DNA of 15,396 nucleotides from Candidatus Saccharibacteria bacterium UBA5148 (lineage in GTDB: Bacteria > Patescibacteriota > Saccharimonadia > Saccharimonadales > UBA4665), in NCBI GenBank assembly GCA_002413835.1, contig DHXU01000008.1:1-15396 (forward strand). The letters run 5' to 3'. The notes beneath the pieces were generated by a model. That model made no database searches, was not told the origin of the DNA, and saw only the letters and a list, made by a program, of their open reading frames with translations. Made by a program: the position numbers and the translations under genes. The number at the start of each line of letters is the position of its first letter. Position 1 is the stretch's first letter. This document shows, piece after piece, positions 13,749-15,396 of this stretch.

Positions 13749-14024
13749 TCAGAAATCTATGTTATCCAAATCGATGACTGTATCGGCCCTTGAGTCCTCA
13801 TCCTGCCCAAAAGTAACCATTCGCACCTTAACGCCATAATCCCCCCTATCATTTAAGAAAAGCTCGGCCTTGTACGGCAAGTCCGTTTCTATGAGCTCCT
13901 CGATGTTCATATAAAGGCGGAATGGCATATCACATTTTCGGATAACAAAGTTTTCTTTACGTAGGTCTATCAGTGTACATCCCGAACTCACCTGGCAAGG
14001 TAGTACAAGTCTCCACCTTGCCAT
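13749..14024 (-). CDS. Hypothetical protein, 91 aa
   Basis: The start is chosen at ATG 14024 (MARWRLVLPCQV) because AAGGAG lies 6 nt upstream on the minus strand; the longer frame from 14090 lacks such a site. The product is mixed alpha/beta in composition with an IEELIETDLPYKAELFLNDR segment and an acidic end (VIDLDNIDF). No domain recognised. Its first ten codons coincide with copy 1 of the duplicated hairpin element, so either the element acts on DNA in a divergent control region or the opposite-strand transcript overlaps this gene. It is divergent from the DUF7249-type gene and convergent with the HD hydrolase. Confidence 0.65.
   Translation of the reverse strand: MARWRLVLPCQVSSGCTLIDLRKENFVIRKCDMPFRLYMNIEELIETDLPYKAELFLNDRGDYGVKVRMVTFGQDEDSRADTVIDLDNIDF
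13974..14023 (+). ncRNA. Duplicated hairpin/pseudoknot-capable element, copy 1
   Basis: TGTAC (13974-13978), 17 nt linker, then a 9-bp stem TGGCAAGGT/ACCTTGCCA (13993-14001 / 14015-14023) closing the same 13-nt loop AGTACAAGTCTCC found in copy 2. GTACA (14003-14007) in the loop can pair with the upstream TGTAC. The stem pair after the shared CAAGGT/ACCTTG core is G-C here and T-A in copy 2, a compensatory change. It lies ahead of the DUF7249-type gene and overlaps the first codons of the opposite-strand gene. Confidence 0.55.
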
Positions 14025-14079
14025 GTGAGGCTCCTTGGGATGTTTCGTGCATCCGTTACGTAAAGTAAAGGAGGCAGAA

Positions 14080-14352
14080 ATGCAGGACACAATATCAACT
14101 TACAACGGTTGGAGTAACCGTGAGACTTGGCTAGCTAGTCTATGGCTCAATAACGACGAGGGCAGCTACGAACTACTGCTCAAGGCGTGCAAACGCCGTA
14201 CAACTGACTTTGAACGAGCCGATTGGCTCGAGAAGCAGTTGCGTGATCAGCTTGATGACGAAGCCGGTGACGCTAGTATGTGGAGCGATCTGCTTAGTAC
14301 TGCGTTCTACCGCATTAACTGGGTCGAGGTTATCGAGCATAACCGGGATTAG
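14080..14352 (+). CDS. DUF7249-type small protein, 90 aa
   Basis: The start is placed at ATG 14080 (MQDTISTYNGWSNRETW), 6 nt after GGAGG; the upstream in-frame ATG at 14035 lacks a site. The signature YNGWSNRETWLASLWLNNDE near the N-terminus and INWVEVIEHN at the end match the family I know as DUF7249, short acidic proteins found on phages, plasmids and islands. No function is known. Copy 1 of the duplicated hairpin element ends 56 nt upstream. The gene is followed by a 6-bp hairpin (14364-14386) without a T tract. Confidence 0.82.
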   Translation: MQDTISTYNGWSNRETWLASLWLNNDEGSYELLLKACKRRTTDFERADWLEKQLRDQLDDEAGDASMWSDLLSTAFYRINWVEVIEHNRD

Positions 14353-14431
14353 TTAATCAGCCCTGAGCAAGGCGCTAAACTGCTCATAGAGCCAGTAATC
14401 TTTCTGTACCACCCAAAAAGCCAGAATAGAT

Positions 14432-14482
14432 AAAAAAGAAGACTTATAGCTTCTCGCAATGCAATTAGCCACAAGTCTCCTT
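14432..14482 (-). terminator. Intrinsic terminator of the winged-helix-like gene
   Basis: On the minus strand AAGGAGACTT (14482-14473) pairs with AAGTCTTCTT (14445-14436) with one mismatch, and the stem runs into a TTTTTTA tract. It begins 14 nt after the stop of the 14496-14927 gene, in the convergent space with the DUF7249-type gene. Confidence 0.7.
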
Positions 14483-14495
14483 AAGATGAATTGTA

Positions 14496-14927
14496 TCAAA
14501 GATTAACTAAACCGAACTGTGCCTTTAAGGTTGGTTCTATTTTAACCAAGCTTTCTAGGTTGAAATTGAATGTTACGCCGAACTCTTTCTGTGTGTTATT
14601 TTCCTTGCGATCTACACCTTCGATAATATCTATGCCTAGAGCTGTAACGTATGGCCCATAGATAAATTCGCCGCCCATTATTCCCCTAGTCTTAGTTCTG
14701 GCTATAAATCCTTTATCTAGGAGATACTTGACGCTGTTATACGTGTCATTATCTGAGTCAGTAATTTGTTGAAAATACTGCTTAAGTTTTTTATCCATAC
14801 GTACCTGAAGCTTATTACCCCTTAAATCAAAAATTATTTCAGCAGTTCCTAATGACGTCGGATTCTCTCTCTGTAATTTATACAGTACAAGCAGCATTGC
14901 GCCGGATATTTCTTTAACGGATCTCAT
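14496..14927 (-). CDS. Winged-helix-like hypothetical protein, 143 aa
   Basis: Residues about 65-105 read as a winged-helix wing region: SVKYLLDKGFIARTKTRGIM followed by YVTALGIDIIEG, the common layout of a recognition helix, beta wing and ALGIDIIEG-type end. The C-terminus (FGVTFNFNLESLVKIEPTLK) resembles the tail of such phage or plasmid proteins. This suggests DNA binding or regulation, but no family is named with confidence. TATAAT lies exactly 8 nt before the ATG, so it should be leaderless. A good intrinsic terminator follows (14432-14482). Copy 2 of the duplicated element lies about 40-85 nt upstream in the divergent control region shared with the DUF3768 gene, so this protein could be a regulator acting there. 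Confidence 0.72.
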   Translation of the reverse strand: MRSVKEISGAMLLVLYKLQRENPTSLGTAEIIFDLRGNKLQVRMDKKLKQYFQQITDSDNDTYNSVKYLLDKGFIARTKTRGIMGGEFIYGPYVTALGIDIIEGVDRKENNTQKEFGVTFNFNLESLVKIEPTLKAQFGLVNL

Positions 14928-14935
14928 ATTTGCTT

Positions 14936-14941
14936 ATTATA
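14936..14941 (-). promoter_or_regulatory. -10 box TATAAT, leaderless promoter of the 14927 gene
   Basis: A perfect TATAAT on the minus strand ends 8 nt before ATG 14927, so the transcript should begin at or next to the start codon. The -35 region is weak. No Shine-Dalgarno is present, consistent with leaderless initiation. The plus strand of the same site reads TTATTATAC and could serve the DUF3768 leader. Confidence 0.5.
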
Positions 14942-14965
14942 CCTTTCTTTCCTCTGTCTCTTCAT

Positions 14966-15013
14966 TGTACGGGTGAACCAAAAGCATCAAGGTAGTACAA
15001 GTCTCCACCTTGA
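14966..15013 (+). ncRNA. Duplicated hairpin/pseudoknot-capable element, copy 2
   Basis: TGTAC (14966-14970), 17 nt linker, stem TCAAGGT/ACCTTGA (14987-14993 / 15007-15013) closing the 13-nt loop AGTACAAGTCTCC. GTACA in the loop is complementary to the upstream TGTAC, and here TTGTAC/GTACAA gives 6 bp, so a pseudoknot is possible. Stem, loop and the 17-nt spacing are shared with copy 1 while the linker sequence differs. It lies in the leader region of the DUF3768 gene and next to the divergent winged-helix promoter. It could equally be a DNA operator. Confidence 0.55.
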
Positions 15014-15034
15014 CACTTTTGGCCGCAGCCCGTC

Positions 15035-15085
15035 GCCCTCTGATAGAGAGGCAGAAAGCCCTCTCAATAAACAAAGGAGGGTTCT
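15035..15085 (+). promoter_or_regulatory. Alternative-helix leader able to sequester the DUF3768 ribosome binding site
   Basis: Four segments: A GCCCTCT (15035-15041), B AGAGAGGC (15045-15052), C GCCCTCT (15058-15064) and D GAGGGTT (15077-15083, including the Shine-Dalgarno). A can pair with B while C pairs with D and hides the site, or B can pair with C and leave D free. A and C are identical. This is a typical expression-platform arrangement downstream of a possible sensor hairpin. Direct base complementarity is visible; the regulation is inferred. Confidence 0.45.
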
Positions 15086-15396
15086 ATGAACACCGACACA
15101 AACCAAGAAGCTGCAGCCAAGATAGCAGCGCTAAATGACGAGTACCGCAAAGGTCCTCGTTTTACTATTACACCAGGCGTGCAGGGGATAGAGGATTTCC
15201 TCGGGCTTATTCAGGCAGTGCGCGAATACAAAGATTTCAACGACGATAACGATCCGTATGGTGAGCACGACTTCGGTGTACTGTACTGGTATGGCGCGAA
15301 GATCTTCTGGAAGATTGACTACTACGATCAGATGTACGAGACATGGCACTCGCCACTGTCGCCGGATTGTAACCGAGTGCTAACGATAATGTTGGC
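15086..15396 (+). CDS. DUF3768 domain-containing protein (C-terminus off the window)
   Basis: The start is ATG 15086, 5 nt after AAAGGAGG. There are 103 complete codons to the window edge. NDEYRKGPRFTITPGVQGIE, then DNDPYGEHDFG (54-64), FWKIDYYD (74-81), SPLSPD and RVLTIML are the hallmark blocks of DUF3768, short proteins of unknown function found widely on plasmids and islands of Proteobacteria and others. Its leader holds copy 2 of the hairpin element and a set of alternative helices that can mask the Shine-Dalgarno. It is divergent from the winged-helix-like gene. Confidence 0.9.
   Translation, partial: MNTDTNQEAAAKIAALNDEYRKGPRFTITPGVQGIEDFLGLIQAVREYKDFNDDNDPYGEHDFGVLYWYGAKIFWKIDYYDQMYETWHSPLSPDCNRVLTIML

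Noticed and set aside
14031..14073. CTCCTT (14031-14036) can pair with AAGGAG (14068-14073) and mask the DUF7249 ribosome binding site, mirroring the copy 2 leader.
   Set aside because: The upstream CTCCTT is itself the minus-strand Shine-Dalgarno of the 14024 gene; any two divergent Shine-Dalgarno sites are complementary, so the pairing is expected by chance.
14471..14480. ACAAGTCTCC matches ten bases of the duplicated element loop, a possible third copy.
   Set aside because: It lacks the CAAGGT/ACCTTG stem and the TGTAC partner and is fully explained as one arm of the intrinsic terminator 14432-14482.
1..15396. Search by eye for CRISPR arrays, tRNA or rRNA genes and transposase or integrase genes.
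   Set aside because: No regularly spaced repeats, cloverleaf-like sequences or transposase/integrase motifs were seen; island character is inferred from gene content only.

Overview
The window reads as an accessory (island-like) stretch of a bacterial genome with moderate G+C. UGA is a real stop: the hsdR/hsdS and hsdS/hsdM junctions are ATGA overlaps, so this is not a UGA-recoded lineage. Several genes have TATAAT-like -10 boxes 7-8 nt before the start codon (leaderless pattern), while others have strong Shine-Dalgarno sites. The small basic, membrane-anchored and orphan proteins make me lean to a Patescibacteria/CPR host such as Saccharibacteria. That is a low-to-moderate confidence inference from style, not from a marker gene.

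Left two thirds (1-10368, all minus strand): a defence locus transcribed right to left. A 53-aa leaderless ORF comes first, then the type I restriction-modification genes hsdR, hsdS and hsdM in the order R-S-M, joined by 4-nt overlaps. Two nt after hsdM comes a PHP-domain plus SMC-like ATPase (TrlF-like). Next is a DUF2779 protein with a PD-(D/E)XK nuclease module, four Fe-S-type cysteines and a DEDDy-exonuclease-like C-terminus. A basic orphan protein then runs off the left edge. HsdM and HsdS should modify and recognise DNA and HsdR should cut unmodified DNA. The last two large proteins look like extra nuclease/ATPase effectors or guards attached to the R-M system.

Middle (10369-12760): a divergent promoter region with two back-to-back palindromes, a small zinc-ribbon protein (plus), an N-terminally broken 50-codon remnant (minus), a membrane-anchored gene split by a -1 frame change at an A7 run, a second membrane-anchored protein with a Pro/Ser/Thr-rich stalk, and a 50-aa ORF.

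Right part (12677-15396): small accessory genes arranged in divergent pairs. An extended -10 promoter leads into a leader with an intrinsic-terminator hairpin and a competing long-range helix, ahead of a two-gene operon: a conserved orphan and an HD-domain (p)ppGpp-hydrolase-like protein. After these come a small minus gene, a DUF7249-type gene, a winged-helix-like minus gene and a DUF3768 gene cut by the right edge. The DUF7249 and DUF3768 genes share a duplicated upstream element: a hairpin with an identical 13-nt loop, one compensatory stem pair, and TGTAC exactly 17 nt upstream that can pair with GTACA in the loop (a possible pseudoknot). The second copy is followed by four mutually exclusive helices that can hide or release the ribosome binding site. 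This candidate cis-regulatory RNA (or paired operator) and the five-gene composite R-M operon are the two most interesting items.
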